A stretch of 64,000 nucleotides of DNA from Glandiceps talaboti (lineage: Eukaryota > Hemichordata > Enteropneusta > Spengelidae): the NCBI RefSeq assembly GCF_964340395.1, contig NC_135555.1, forward strand, positions 22,560,225 to 22,624,224. Reading direction: 5' to 3'. The notes under the pieces are model-generated. The model had not been told where the DNA came from, did no database searches, and worked only from the letters and a program-made list of their open reading frames with translations. Position 1 is the stretch's first letter. Each line of letters begins with the position of its first letter. Shown here piece after piece: positions 39,145 through 50,921 of this stretch. Both the position numbers and the translations under genes were made by a program.

Positions 39145-40968
39145 TAAGTATGAATTTCATTATATTCAATAAAAAAAGTTATGCTGTATTAATACTGTTT
39201 TTTTTTTCATTCACTTCAGGATGGCGCCACGGAAGCTGGTCCGAAGACCGGAAAAACAGATGAATGGAAAGCTGATGTGAAGACCCAAGACAGATGACTG
39301 GATAAGAAGACCGAACACGTGATTGATGCCAGATGCTACAAAAGTAAGTATGAATTTCATTTCATTCAATAAAAAAAGTTACGCTGTATTAATACTGTTT
39401 TACTTTTTAATTCACTTCAGGATGGCGCCACGGAAGCTGGTCCGAAGACCGGAAAAACAGATGAATGGATAGCTTATGTGAAGACCCAAGACAGATGACT
39501 GGATAAGAAGACCGAACACTTGATTGATGCCAGATGCTACAAAAGTAAGTATGAATTTCATTTCATTCAATAAATAAAGTTATGCTGTATTAATACTGTT
39601 TTACTTTTTAATTCACTTCAGGATGGCGCCACGGAAGCTGGTCCGAAGACCGGAAAAACAGATGAATGGATAGCTGATGTGAAGACCCAAGACAGATGAC
39701 TGGATAAGAAGACCGAACACTTGATTGATGCCAGATACTACAAAAGTAAGTATGAATTTCATTTCATTCAATAAATCAAGTTATGCTGTATTAATACTGT
39801 TTTACTTTTTAATTCACTTCAGGATGGCGCCACGGAAGCTGGTCCAAAGACCGGAAAAACAGATGAATGGAAAGCTGATGTGAAGACCCAAGACAGATGA
39901 CTGGATAAGAAGACCGAACACTTGATTGATGCCAGATGCTACAAAAGTAAGTATGAATTTCATTTTATTCAATTAGTAAAGTTATGCTGTATTAATACTG
40001 TTTTATTTTTTAATTCACTTCAGGATGGCGCCACGGAAGCTGGTCCGAAGACCGGAAAAACAGATGAATGGAAAGCTGATGTGAAGACCCAAGACAGATG
40101 ACTGGATAAGAAGACCGAACACTTGATTGATGCCAGATGCTACAAAAGTAAGTATGAATTTCATTTTATTCAATAAAAAAAGTTATGCTGTATTAATACT
40201 GTTTTATTTTTTAATTCACTTCAGGATGGCGCCACGGAAGCTGGTCCGAAGACCGGAAAAACAGATGAATGGAAAGCTGATGTGAAGACCCAAGACAGAT
40301 GACTGGTTAAGAAGACTGAACACTTGATTGATGCCAGATGCTACAAAAGTAAGTATGAATTTCATTTCATTCAATAAAAAAAGTTATGCTGTATTAATAC
40401 TGTTTTATTTTTTAATTCACTTCAGGATGGCGCCACGGAAGCTGGTCCGAAGACCGGAAAAACAGATGAATGGATAGCTTATGTGAAGACCCAAGACAGA
40501 TGACTGGATAAGAAGACCGAACACTTGATTGATGCCAGATGCTACAAAAGTAAGTATGAATTTCATTTCATTCAATAAATAAAGTTATGCTGTATTAATA
40601 CTGTTTTATGTTTTAATTCACTTTAGGATGGCGCCACGGAAGCTGGTCCGAAGACCGGAAAAACAGATGAATGGAAAGCTGATGTGAAGACCCAAGACAG
40701 ATGACTGGATAAGAAGACCGAACACTTGATTGATGCCAGATGCTACAAAAGTAAGTATGAATTTCATTTCATTCAATTAGTAAAGTTATGCTGTATTAAT
40801 ACTGTTTTATTTTTTAATTCACTTCAGGATGGCGCCACGGAAGCTGGTCCGAAGACCGGAAAAACAGATGAATGGATAGCTGATGTGAAGGCCCAAGACA
40901 GATGACTGGATAAGAAGACCGAACACTTGATTGATGCCAGATGCTACAAAAGTAAGTATGAATTTCAT
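39145..40968 (+). repeat. Nine-copy array of 201-bp exon-like cassettes
   Basis: Each unit has a 77-79 nt intron-like part and a 124-nt exon-like part. The intron-like part starts GTAAGTATGAATTTCATT, contains GTATTAATACTG, and ends with a T-rich stretch and CACTTCAG. The exon-like part starts GATGGCGCCACGG and ends GATGCTACAAAA. Exon-like parts lie at 39220-39343, 39421-39544, 39622-39745, 39823-39946, 40024-40147, 40225-40348, 40426-40549, 40627-40750 and 40828-40951. A tenth donor without its exon precedes the first, near 39136. The exon is not a multiple of 3 and has stops in all three plus-strand frames, so it is not protein coding. Splice signals, particularly GTAAGTAT, are intact in every copy. 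Confidence 0.9.
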
Positions 40969-41019
40969 TTCATTCAATAAATAAAGTTGTTCTGTATTAA
41001 AAATGCTATAATCCTTTTT

Positions 41020-41170
41020 GCCGCCACCGCCGTCAACTACCTCGCGTCGCGTCGCGTCGCAAATTTCACCATCTCCGTCAGCATCCGCGCCGTCAACTAC
41101 CTCACATCGCGTCGCGTCTCAAATTTCGCTGTCTCCATTTTCACCGCGCGCGTGTCTCCGCCAGCGTCCG
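41020..41170. repeat. GC-rich imperfect duplication
   Basis: Two adjacent copies of about 66 bp, each starting CCGTCAACTACCTC and containing a GTCGCGTC run and CAAATTTC. The two overlapping open frames (Ser/Pro-rich and Arg/Ser-rich) are low complexity and not convincing as genes. Confidence 0.6.
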
Positions 41171-41380
41171 CGCCCAAACATACAAACTATATGTTTGTAT
41201 GTTTGAGGTTATAGGGGCCCATGCCCTTATAACTTAACACTATTTGCTGTCAAGCATAGTGTGTGTGGAGTTGCCACACCCCCTCCCCCACCCCACCCCT
41301 CCCCTGGTATATGGCATCTCAAAGAGGCTACATTGAGTTGCTTGGCAGCAATGACACCCCTAGCTTTGACTAGATAATAT

Positions 41381-41435
41381 AGAAATTAGACTGTTAGAAT
41401 AATGTTAGTATACATTATTCTAACATCGAATTTCT
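41381..41435. repeat. Hairpin-forming inverted repeat
   Basis: The arms TGTTAGAATAATGT and ACATTATTCTAACA are separated by 6 bases, with weaker outer pairing between AGAAATT and AATTTCT. It may be the remnant of a small inverted-repeat element. Confidence 0.65.
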
Positions 41436-41749
41436 AGGGGACCTTATGCCAGAGATATGCCATATCATAACCTGTTTACAGCGCTCACAGCAAATTCCAT
41501 TTTATCTTCAAGGATGGGAATTTAGCTAAAATGTAATGTAAGTTCCATAAACAGTCTATACATAAATTAACCAACTGAAAGTACTGTTGTCTGGCTGTTG
41601 TGGATGTCAATCAAGGCAATGGCTATTATATCTACAGCATATTAAGTGTACATCAGCTACACCTGACGGCTAAGAGTGGTAAGTGCCATCTATAAGTTAC
41701 TTACTTCATGTTATTCATCTACATTTGATATGCAATGATGATGAATGTA

Positions 41750-42010
41750 AAATAACTTTTAATTTATACATGCTAACATAAGTGACACATAAGGCAAGTA
41801 ACGCATGTGTGAATATAAATGATGCACACATAAGACAAATGATGAAAATATGAAAATAAATTACACACGTATAAAGTAAATGGTTCATCATAAAAATAAA
41901 TGACACATTTAAGGTAACTGATGCATGTGTGGAAATAAATTACACATATAAGACAAATGACATGCCATGTAAAAAGTGATATACAAAGCAAGTGATATAC
42001 GTATGAAAGA
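41750..42010. repeat. Degenerate 37-40 bp tandem repeat
   Basis: About six or seven diverged units built on AAATAAATGACACATATAAG and GATGCATGTGTG. The reading frames on the minus strand follow the repeat and are not genes. Confidence 0.6.
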
Positions 42011-42266
42011 AAATATAACGCTTAAACACACAACTACGACTGCTTGCTGGAGAGTTTGATGTGCCCTCTACGACAGTTTTCCAAGTAATACTGCATTATA
42101 TAGTAGGAGGGTTGGACGTACAAACATTGAGTACTTTAGATGTCTGACTAAATGTTACAATACGAATACTGTGTAGGCATTTTGTCAACCGTTACCAAAT
42201 TTGAAAGAAAAAGTCATGGTAGGTAGGATGGAAGTGGTTGAGGGTTCATCGAGGGTTACAGACTTA

Positions 42267-44300
42267 GGGACCGGTCAGTTTCTCCAGCCTGGGGGGGCGG
42301 GGGGGGGGGGCGGTGGATTCTTAAATCGGGCCGACAAAAAGTCACTGACCCCCCCTATCTGTAAAACCAAAAACTGGCTGACCCCCCCTATCACTTAATT
42401 CTAAAACATGATGACCCCCCCCCCCCCTATATATAATATTTGCTTGACAGGTATTTTTTTATCGTGACTCAGTGTGGACTGCTTGACTGTCTTGCATCTA
42501 CTTTATAAGATCCCGGGTTAGCACAATCATATTTATAATTATTGACTACACAGGGTAAATATATTAGAAAGGGAGTTTAATAGCATCTTGGCAGTGAAAG
42601 GTAGGAAAGCTTGAGAAGGGAATATGTACATCTCTTATGGGGGTCCTAGGGGGTCTCCCCCTAGAAGCCCTGGAGGTTTTTAACTCTGAAAAGTCAATTT
42701 TGAGACTATTCAGACATTTTCAGAAAATAATTTCCAAGCTTTACAAGACAGCACCAACATGTAAAATGCAACTACATAAGGTTGAAATATTTTTGAAATA
42801 TAGTTTGATAGGATCTTGACAGTAAGAGGTAGGGGGAAGATCTTGAGACTAGGATGTGTACACCTCATGTGGGGGGGGGAGGTCCTAGGGGGTCTCCCCC
42901 TAGAAGCCCTGGAGGTTTTTAACTCTGAAAAGTCAATTTTGAGACTATTCAGACCCTTTCAGACAATAATTTCCAAGCCTTACAAGACAACACCAACATG
43001 TTAAAAGCAACTACATAGGGTTGAAATACTTTTGAAATATACTTTGATAGCATCTTGACAGTAGGAGGGGAAGAGCTCGAGACTGGGATATGTCCTCCTC
43101 ATGTGGGGGGTCTGAGGGGGGTCTCCCTCTAGAAACCCTGGAGGATTTTCACCCTTAAAGCCAATATTTAGGCTATTCAGACCCTTTCAAGCAATAACTT
43201 AATCCATGCTTTACAAGACAGCAAGTATCAGAAACTATTCTTTATAACTTACACTAAGGGTTGAAATATGTTCTTAAAAAGTTTAAATGGCATCATTATA
43301 TACATGTAGTAAAGGTCAGCACATCTATAATGGTAGTATCATTGGTAGGGGAGATTTGGAGTTTAAGGCAATTTTAGACTATCTTGGCAAACGTTTCAGA
43401 TCTTGAAAAGACAATATCATATCAAATTAGAATAGGGTGAAAATATTTAAGAAAAGTTTAATACCATTATGACAGTAAAAAGGTTGTTGGTGCATCTGAT
43501 TGTTGGTTGAATGTATGAGTGACCTCTGGGGGTGAGGGAGTCCTTGGAGTTTTCCCCCTGGCAGATCTGGAGGTTTTTGCTTGAGATACTAAGGCAATGT
43601 TTAGGTTATTCATAACCTTTGAGGTAATATTTCGAAAAGCTAACGTAAAACGTTTTTAAATGAGTTTCTCATATCTCATAAAATGGACACGTAACATTAG
43701 TATATAGGGGCATTAATATTGCATGTATAATAAAGTCACCGGTATGTTAGAGAACTTTAGGTGGTCATACCTAGTGTATAATAGTAACTGGAATCTGATG
43801 AGATGTGGTGATTTGTAGTGTCAATAGCATGACGAGTAGAACAATTTAGATTAACTTCATTTATAAACTATCTATGAAAATTACCATTACGAAACTTTCA
43901 AGTTCACTTTTGCCCCAAACTGCTATTATAAGCGAAGCATTGATTGTGAAACAGCCAAGTATTTACATGACATGTTCTGTAACTAGTGTGGTAGGTAGGT
44001 ACTAATACCGGTACATGTATATGAATATGTATAGTTAGGTTTGAACTAATAAGTAATGTTAAAGAATTCATGTAAGAAACAGGGACAAGATTAAATATTG
44101 ACATGTACCACATTTGAGACAAGGCTATATGCCATTGTAGAAAGGATTTTTTTCTTCCATCACAATCTAAAACACACTGACCCCCCCTATCCACAATTTT
44201 CAAAACAGCATGACCCCCCTACTGCCAATTTCAAAAACAGGGTGACCCCCCCTACCAATCCACCGCCCCCCCCCCCAGGCCGAAGAAACTGACCGGTCCC
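42267..44300. mobile_element. 2034-bp terminal-inverted-repeat transposon (copy 1, non-autonomous)
   Basis: The left end begins GGGACCGGTCAGTTTCT. The right end is the complement AGAAACTGACCGGTCCC. Next to each lies a G- or C-tract and repeated blocks with GGGGGGGTCA or TGACCCCCC. The flanks read TTA on the left and TAT on the right, so only a TA duplication is supported. The interior has about three or four diverged tandem blocks of 225-240 bp starting near 42590, 42816 and 43056, each with GGGGTCTCCC and TTGAAATA motifs. No transposase-like frame is present. Confidence 0.8.
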
Positions 44301-44799
44301 TATAGGCAGTATTTTGACAGAATCAGGTGAAATGGGTTAGGTTTCAATTGAGTCTAGTACTACCCCAGTGTCAGTAGCCGGCCCTCACTGGCTAGACTAC
44401 TGCCACATTAGCTAGCCATTCCTCGCTGAAACAGCTCGTGCCACTACTAAAATACCTCGAGCCACGATATATCTCATTTTCCAACTAATAAATCACACAA
44501 AACTATTCAAGCGCATAACCACTCAACAGAGTTTTGAGCGGTGGTGTCGTTACACATGTTGACCAGTATTATTGTGCATATGCATGACACCTGTTCACCC
44601 TGCATGCCTGTCCAAATGGCTGATGATGGAGACTTTTTGAGTGGTTGTGTGTTGCATGAGAAATGAATAATTGGTGTGCATTTGTTATTTTAAGGGAGAA
44701 TGGAAGAGGTTGAGGAACTCTGTGTAATTTATTTGTTGGGAAATGCGTCACAAGAAATAGCGCGGGTGGTGGCACTACAATGTAGCGGTTCCACATGAT
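44301..44799. other. Unassigned spacer
   Basis: Sequence between two pieces of the same transposon family. No gene, RNA or repeat-family match is visible in it. The minus-strand frame near 44569-44796 lacks protein-like features. Confidence 0.5.
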
Positions 44800-45195
44800 T
44801 GCCTTTGAAGACTCGTACAGAAAATCAACTCTCTAATGCTCCCACTACCAATTACACAACCATCAGATGTGCTGACTTTTAATAAAATGCCATGAACATA
44901 ATTCAACCGTATGTGTAAAGAATAGTTTCTGATACATGATAGTGCTACTGTCTTGTGAAAACACCATATCCCTGTCTCAAATCCCACTCCTAATATACTG
45001 TCTAGATGTTGTTTAACTGTTTTCGATATCTCAACCCTATGTAGTTGCTAATTACATGATTACTATCTTCTATAGTTTGGAAAGCATATTTTCCTGTAAT
45101 AATGGCTTTAAAAGTCAAAAAGGTCAGAGCTTCTTGGGAGAGAACCTTACCCCCCTCATCCCATGATATGCGTACATATCCCAATCTCAAGTTTT
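44800..45195 (-). mobile_element. Diverged inverted fragment of the 2-kb transposon family
   Basis: Read on the minus strand, this matches the interior of the element at 42267-44300. Shared blocks include AGCAACTACATAGGGTTGA, GTATCAGAAACTATTCTTTA and GTCAGCACATCT in the same order, with many substitutions between them. Neither terminus is preserved. It is older than the other two copies. Confidence 0.7.
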
Positions 45196-45734
45196 TTTCC
45201 CTAGTTTATAATGCCAAGATGCCATTAAGGTTTTCATTTGCTCATTACATGATGTGCTGTGTGATAAAGTATTACGATAGACTCTCTCACAGTCCTCGTA
45301 GCTTCACATAAATATCTAAAACTTGGGTTGTTTTGTATGTACGATATCTACTGTATATAATAGTACTTGAATATGTCTGTACTGTGTGCCCTCGTCATAT
45401 AGGGCTGACCTTTTGTTAATGTGTTCACACGAACCCCTAGCCCCTCTCAGTTTGAGTATAAAAGCCCACATGGGTGTAGAGGATGCATCTATTACACTAT
45501 TTAATTTAATAGAACGTAAGAATGCGTACATATGGATTCTTTTCATAGACTTCTTTTGGTACATTCAATACTATAAAGCCATACAATCTATTAAAGTATT
45601 TGATTGAGTTAAATGTTAATAATAACTTAGTTCTTTGGATCGGTGACTCTCGTAAGGATAGACCTCAGCGAGTTTGCGTTAATGGTTAAATGTCTGATGA
45701 AATTGTACTGAACGTTGGAGTCAGACAGCTTGTT

Positions 45735-46330
45735 AGAAATGAATGTTACAAATACAAAAGAATTAGTTGTAGCTGGATGATGTCCAATATGTTGGTACTC
45801 CATGACAATTCTCCTCGCGCCTAAAATCAGTTGTATCAGAGCTAACTAGCCTTAAGATTGGTGAGATTGATATCATTCCATCTTCTACAGTTCGGAATCT
45901 AGTTGTGATTCTAAATAGCGATGGCGCCATGTCTAATCAAATCGGTCAGATATGTAGAAATGGTTATCATGTTGCACATAATTGGAAAGATTTGTTGACT
46001 TTTGGACAAAGCAACCACAGAAAAATTAATCTACGCATTTGTAACATCCTGCCTCGATTACTGTAATAGTCTCTTGTACGGAATAACTAAAGTTCAAATT
46101 AACCGTCTACAGACTCTTCAAAATGTGGCTGCACGTCTTGTCAACTGCCCATGCAAGTTTGATTACATCACTCCAGTACTTGTCAACTTGCACTGACTTC
46201 CAGTTGAAGTAAGGATCAAATTCAAAATTCTGGTAACCACTTTTAAAATAATAGATCATGCTCAATTTCTGTATCTGATCGAACTAATTCGATTGTATGT
46301 TCCTACTACAGATCTTAGATTAACCTTAGA
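45735..46330 (+). pseudogene. LINE reverse transcriptase fragment (CR1/Jockey-like)
   Basis: The translated pieces match the C-terminal part of non-LTR retrotransposon ORF2 proteins. In order they are a segment with VRNLVVILNSDG, then DKATTEKLIYAFVTSCLDYC and NSLLYGITK, then a stretch resembling the usual RLQTLQNVAARLV motif and ITPVLVNLH. Frameshifts separate the segments around 45980-46000. A TGA sits at 46195-46197, where the family normally has Trp in an LHWLPV-type motif. No endonuclease or palm motifs remain. It is a dead 5'-truncated copy; exact clade assignment needs a tree. Confidence 0.85.
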
Positions 46331-47032
46331 TTGATTTTCAGATTAATAATGATGACAGCACATAATGTACATTCTAACCACTCAGTTACTTTTCACGTTG
46401 TCGCTGTCTTTCTTGTTCAGGAAAAAAACAGTTTCAAAGTCAAAGTAAATGGCCGAAGTGTGTGGACATTGCGCTTGGGGTATCCCGAAAAGCGTCGAGT
46501 ATCTTCAAACAGAACTCTTGGAAAACGTTGTGGTCCGCTGTCAGAAGCAAATTTCGACCCCCCCCCCCCTCAAGACGAAGCAGACGGAAACAAAAATGAT
46601 AGTAGGGCTATTGATTGCGATATTGTTGGTGGTATGATACCTTCAGGTGATCGAGTAAAAGAATCTCATGACTGTAAAAACAAAGTTTGTTGTCAAAGAA
46701 CTTCACACATATTTCTTTAACACTTTTATGTGAAATTATTCGTTTTCATCAAATGTTGGATAATACTAACCCGAGTTCCATGATGGTTACAATATTCCAA
46801 TGAACTAAATGTTCAGAAAGTCATCTTTGTCTTAGAATGTCGACATCATAATTTTTTCTCCTTCACTTTACAGATATACCCTTGTCCCTTACGACAGTTG
46901 GGAAATGGTTGATGTAATTTACAGTGGTAGTTTATATCTGTACATAAAGTTAAATATGACGTGAAAATTACGTCGATGAAACGCATCAAACTCATGAATT
47001 GAAACTTGGTGATATTCATAATGAATTGACCT
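46331..47032. other. Spacer with one doubtful short frame
   Basis: A 62-codon frame at 46449-46637 (+) ends in a hydrophobic stretch (IVGLLIAILLVV). A poly-C run interrupts an overlapping frame. I do not recognise either and see no splice or conservation evidence, so I leave them uncalled. The rest is AT-rich. Confidence 0.4.
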
Positions 47033-49629
47033 GTGGATTCTTAAATCGGGTCGACAAAAAGGTCACAACCAAAAACAGGCTGACCCCCCTATCACTTAAT
47101 TCTAAAACATGATGATCCCCCATATATAATATTTTATCATGACTCAGTGTGGTTTGCTTGACTGTCTTGCAAATACTTTATAAGATCCCAGGATAGCATT
47201 ATCATAATTATAATTATTGACTACACAGGGTAAATATATTCCAAAAGGAGTTTAGTAGCACCTTTGCAGTGAAAGGTAGGGGGAAAGCTTGAGAGGGGAA
47301 TGTGTACATCTCTTATGGGGGAGGGGTCCTAGGGGGTCTTCCCCTTGAAGCCCAGGAGGTTTTTAACTCTGAAAAGTCAATTTTTAGACTATCAAGACAT
47401 TTTCAGAAAATAATTTCCAAGCTTTACAAGACAGCACCAACATGTAAAAAGCAAGTACATAGGGTTGAAATATTTTTGAAAAATACTTTGATAGCACCTT
47501 GACAGTAAGAGGTAGGGGTAAGAGCTTGAGATGGGATATGTCCACCTCATGTGGGGGTGGGGTGTCCTAGGGGGTCTCCCTCAAGAAGCCGTGGAGGATT
47601 TTTACTCTTAAAGCCAATATTTAGGCTATTCAGACCCTTTCAAGCAATAACTTAATTCATGCTTTACAAGACAGCACCATCAAGTATCATTAACTATTCT
47701 TTATAACTTACATAGGGTTAAAATATGTTCTTAAACAGCTAAATGGCATCATTATAGTAACGGTCAGCACATCTAATGGTAGTATCGTTGGTAGGGGAGA
47801 TTTGAAGTTTAAGGCAATTTTAGACTACATGTATCTTGGCAAACATTCCACATCTTTACATGTAAAAGACAATGCCATCTCAAATTAGAATAGGGTGAAA
47901 GTATTTAAGGAAAGTTTAATACCATTATGACTGTAAAAAGGTTGTTGGTGCATCTGATTGTTGATTGAATGTATGAATGACCTCTGGGGTGGGGTTTCCC
48001 CCCTGGCATATCTGGAGTTTTTTGCTTCTATTTAGGCAATATTTAGATTATTCATAGCCTGTGAGGTAATATTTCCAAGCTTCGAAATGCTAATGTAAAT
48101 GTAAGTTTCACATAAAAATGGGCCCATGACATTGTTATAGGGCACCAATATTGCATGTATAGTAAAGTCATCGGTATGTTAGAGAACTTTAGGTGGTCAT
48201 ACCTAGTGTATAATAGAAACTGGAATCTGATGAGATGTGGTGATTTGTGGTGTCAATAACATGTAGTTTCCAAAATAGAAAGTGTATTAATCTCTTCTGA
48301 CAAGTTCAGAACAATTTAGATTATTAAACTTCTTTTATAAACTGTCTATGAAAATTACCAATTACGAAAATTACGAAACCTTCAAGTTCACTTTTGCCCC
48401 AAGTTACAATACAAGTGAAGCATTGATTGTGGAACAGCCAAGCATTTACATGACATGTTCTGTAACTAGTGTGGTAGCTAGGTAATACATGTATATGTAT
48501 AGGTATATATTGTTTGAACTAATAAGGGACCGGACAGAATTTACGGTAGGGGGTGGGCCTGGGGAGAAATTATCTCTGACTTGGTTTTTTTCATGGCCCC
48601 CCATCCACTGTGACCAAAATTTCACAGCCCCCCCCCCCTTTCAAAAGTATAAAAATTTCATGGCCCCCCCCCCAAAAAAAAAAGAGAAAAAAAGTGCACA
48701 ATATCCTGCCCCTTACAATAACTAAAAAGAGTACATTTTTTTTGTTACTGTAGCACAACTGTAATATTTCTTTTGGTACTACTATTATGTTACTATTTCA
48801 GCCCAAACAACTTAGTAGTTGTAGAGGAAGTTTTTTAAAAAACAAAAAAACCAAAACATTTTGACTATACATGTAATCATACACATGTGGTATAATCTTG
48901 TTTATTTCCCAACTAGACACCATAAGTAGTCATCACTTAATACCAAGACATTTGATGTGGTGGTTTTAACTGTCATTCACTGATACATACACAGAAACAC
49001 AGACACAGAGTAAACACACATTCACATGCGTGATTTGTGAAAAACTGTAGTGGGGACATTTGTGGGGAGTATCTAAGGACATCACATCACCTACATAGTG
49101 TATTCAAATATCTATTTATACTCATAACACAATAACTATCTAATGTCAGACATTTGTGATGTCATGAAGTGCTAGCAAACTAAGGATTTTATGCACACTG
49201 AGGTCTGACAAATATAGCTTTCACTTTCCTACACTAAATGCATTACCAATACACATGTAAATGTAAGACATTTGTGACTTCATGAAAGTGCAAAGAAATT
49301 CAGAATGTTGTGGAATACTTAGATGTAATCAATATGCTTTCAGTTCCAAAACCATACATATTTAAACCTATAGTGTCAGGCATTTGTGACTTCATGATGG
49401 GGACAGCAAATTCAGAATTGTATTCAATACACTGTACAGTGATCAGATGAGTATTACTCACAGTTTTCTAAACCATTCACATTAAGCTTGAAGTGCAGTG
49501 TCAATGATGAATAGCCTTTGCAATACAATCCCTTTATTCATAATCTTGAATTTATATAAAGGCAAGTTTCCATGATCCAGCCAGTCTACCTGATCTAGTT
49601 TGAACAATAAGGGAACCATCCTGGTCTTT

Positions 49630-50460
49630 TTGATGGCTAGACTCATTTTATTCGCTGTCACTCTCACTGTCACTGTCACTAGTACTTGATGTATCGGTGT
49701 CACTATCACTACGAATTTCTTCTAAAACAATATCTCCTTCTTCACTGTCACACAGTTCCTCTTCACTTTCATCACCTGTGTTCTTTTCAATCACTGACTT
49801 CTGTTGCTCTCTTGAAGTTCTTCTTAACACATCACATGTAACAGCTTTCAACTTGTCATCCTTCCTACCATGTATGTATTAGTTGCTGATATTTCAAGTA
49901 CTTGTCTAATTCAGCAACCTGAAGAGAGCTTAACTTTCCATGCACAACTAAGTCAAGCCAATTATAGTCCTGGTACGGCTTGATTTTCTTCTCCTTTTTC
50001 TGACTTAACCTTGTACGCATTCTCATTTCTTGAACATTCTTTAGGTTTTGTAGGTGTTGAACATATGCTTCAATATGTTTGCAATCAACATAAAATAATT
50101 TTGAAAATTCTTCCACCTATTATTTGGTTGTCCAATTCACCCTTTCTGAATTTCCTTGTGATATTTGACCTGGGTTGCCAGTCATCTGTCTCTCTCTGCT
50201 TTCCTTCACTGTCAACAGTTGGACACTTATGAACTGGAAGATAGAGCATTGGACTGTCCGGGTCTGGTACAGGTTGTGGAATTCTTACCATCTCTGGTGC
50301 CAACCAGGTATATTGACTAGAGTATTCATATACCTCTCCATTTCTTTAGTGCAAAGTCACTGTTAACACCACGCAGACATCTAAATGCTTTACAATATTT
50401 AGTACAGATAGATGCATTTGGTGATGCTGAGGAGGGAAATAGTTTAATTTCACTGGTTTT
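49630..50460 (-). pseudogene. Decayed gene inside the nested transposon, family not named
   Basis: Minus-strand segments in successive frames read like one broken protein. In order they are a Cys-containing stretch (CTKYCKAFRCL), then WLAPEMVRIP and LPVHKCPTVD, then a helical segment (EAYVQHLQNLKNVQ), then YNWLDLVVHGKL and ELDKYLKY, then KDDKLKAVTCDVLRR. A long Asp/Ser/Glu tract follows, and the last piece is TRSGRLAGSW. The ELDKYL to KAVTC part resembles a SAP-like helix-turn-helix module. From memory, similar segments occur in uncharacterised proteins of cnidarians and other invertebrates. At least three frameshifts (near 50320, 50110 and 49885) and a stop near 49650 show it is not functional. 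Confidence 0.55.
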
Positions 50461-50603
50461 AGATAGAAAGAAAGAAAGACAAGTCTTGCCTCACATCTTC
50501 AGACTCTAGTGAGTCTGAGAGTGAAAGTCAAGAATAGTGTCAAGGAAAGAAATAAAACACCTATCTAAATTAATCTGGCCAGACGTTTTTGTATTTACAT
50601 TTT

Positions 50604-50729
50604 TCACCAAAAGGTCAGTTTTTAATCACATAAATTACAGGTCCTATGCTAGTTTATTACCATATATATATATATGGTAATATACTAGCATAGGACCTGT
50701 AATTTATGTGATTAAAAACTGACCTTTTG

Positions 50730-50733
<4 letters not shown>
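50604..50733. repeat. 130-bp near-perfect palindrome
   Basis: The left arm starts TCACCAAAAGGTCAGTTTTT and the right arm ends with its complement. Pairing is continuous through CATATATATATATATG at the centre (about 50668.5), with one mismatch seen. There is no loop. It could be a small palindromic MITE or an inverted duplication. It abuts the TA repeat on its right. Confidence 0.9.
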
Positions 50734-50820
<87 letters not shown>

Positions 50821-50921
50821 CACACTGAACCTGTTTCCACAGTGCTAAAATGTATGTATGTATGTATGTATGTATGTATGTATGTATATATACATATTTG
50901 TGTGTGTGTGTGTGTGTGTGA
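50734..50921. repeat. Compound microsatellite: TA, then GTAT, then TG
   Basis: About 85 bp of uninterrupted TA dinucleotides at 50734-50818, a short unique bridge, then GTAT units at about 50851-50885 and TG units at about 50898-50921. The first tract starts at the outer edge of the palindrome. Frames through it are artefacts. Confidence 0.95.

Noticed and set aside
39220-40951. Cassettes as a protein-coding exon array
   Set aside because: All three plus-strand frames contain stops inside the 124-nt block, and 124 is not a multiple of 3.
46449-46637. 62-codon frame with a hydrophobic C-terminus
   Set aside because: No recognisable family, no splice or codon-bias support, and it lies among transposon debris.
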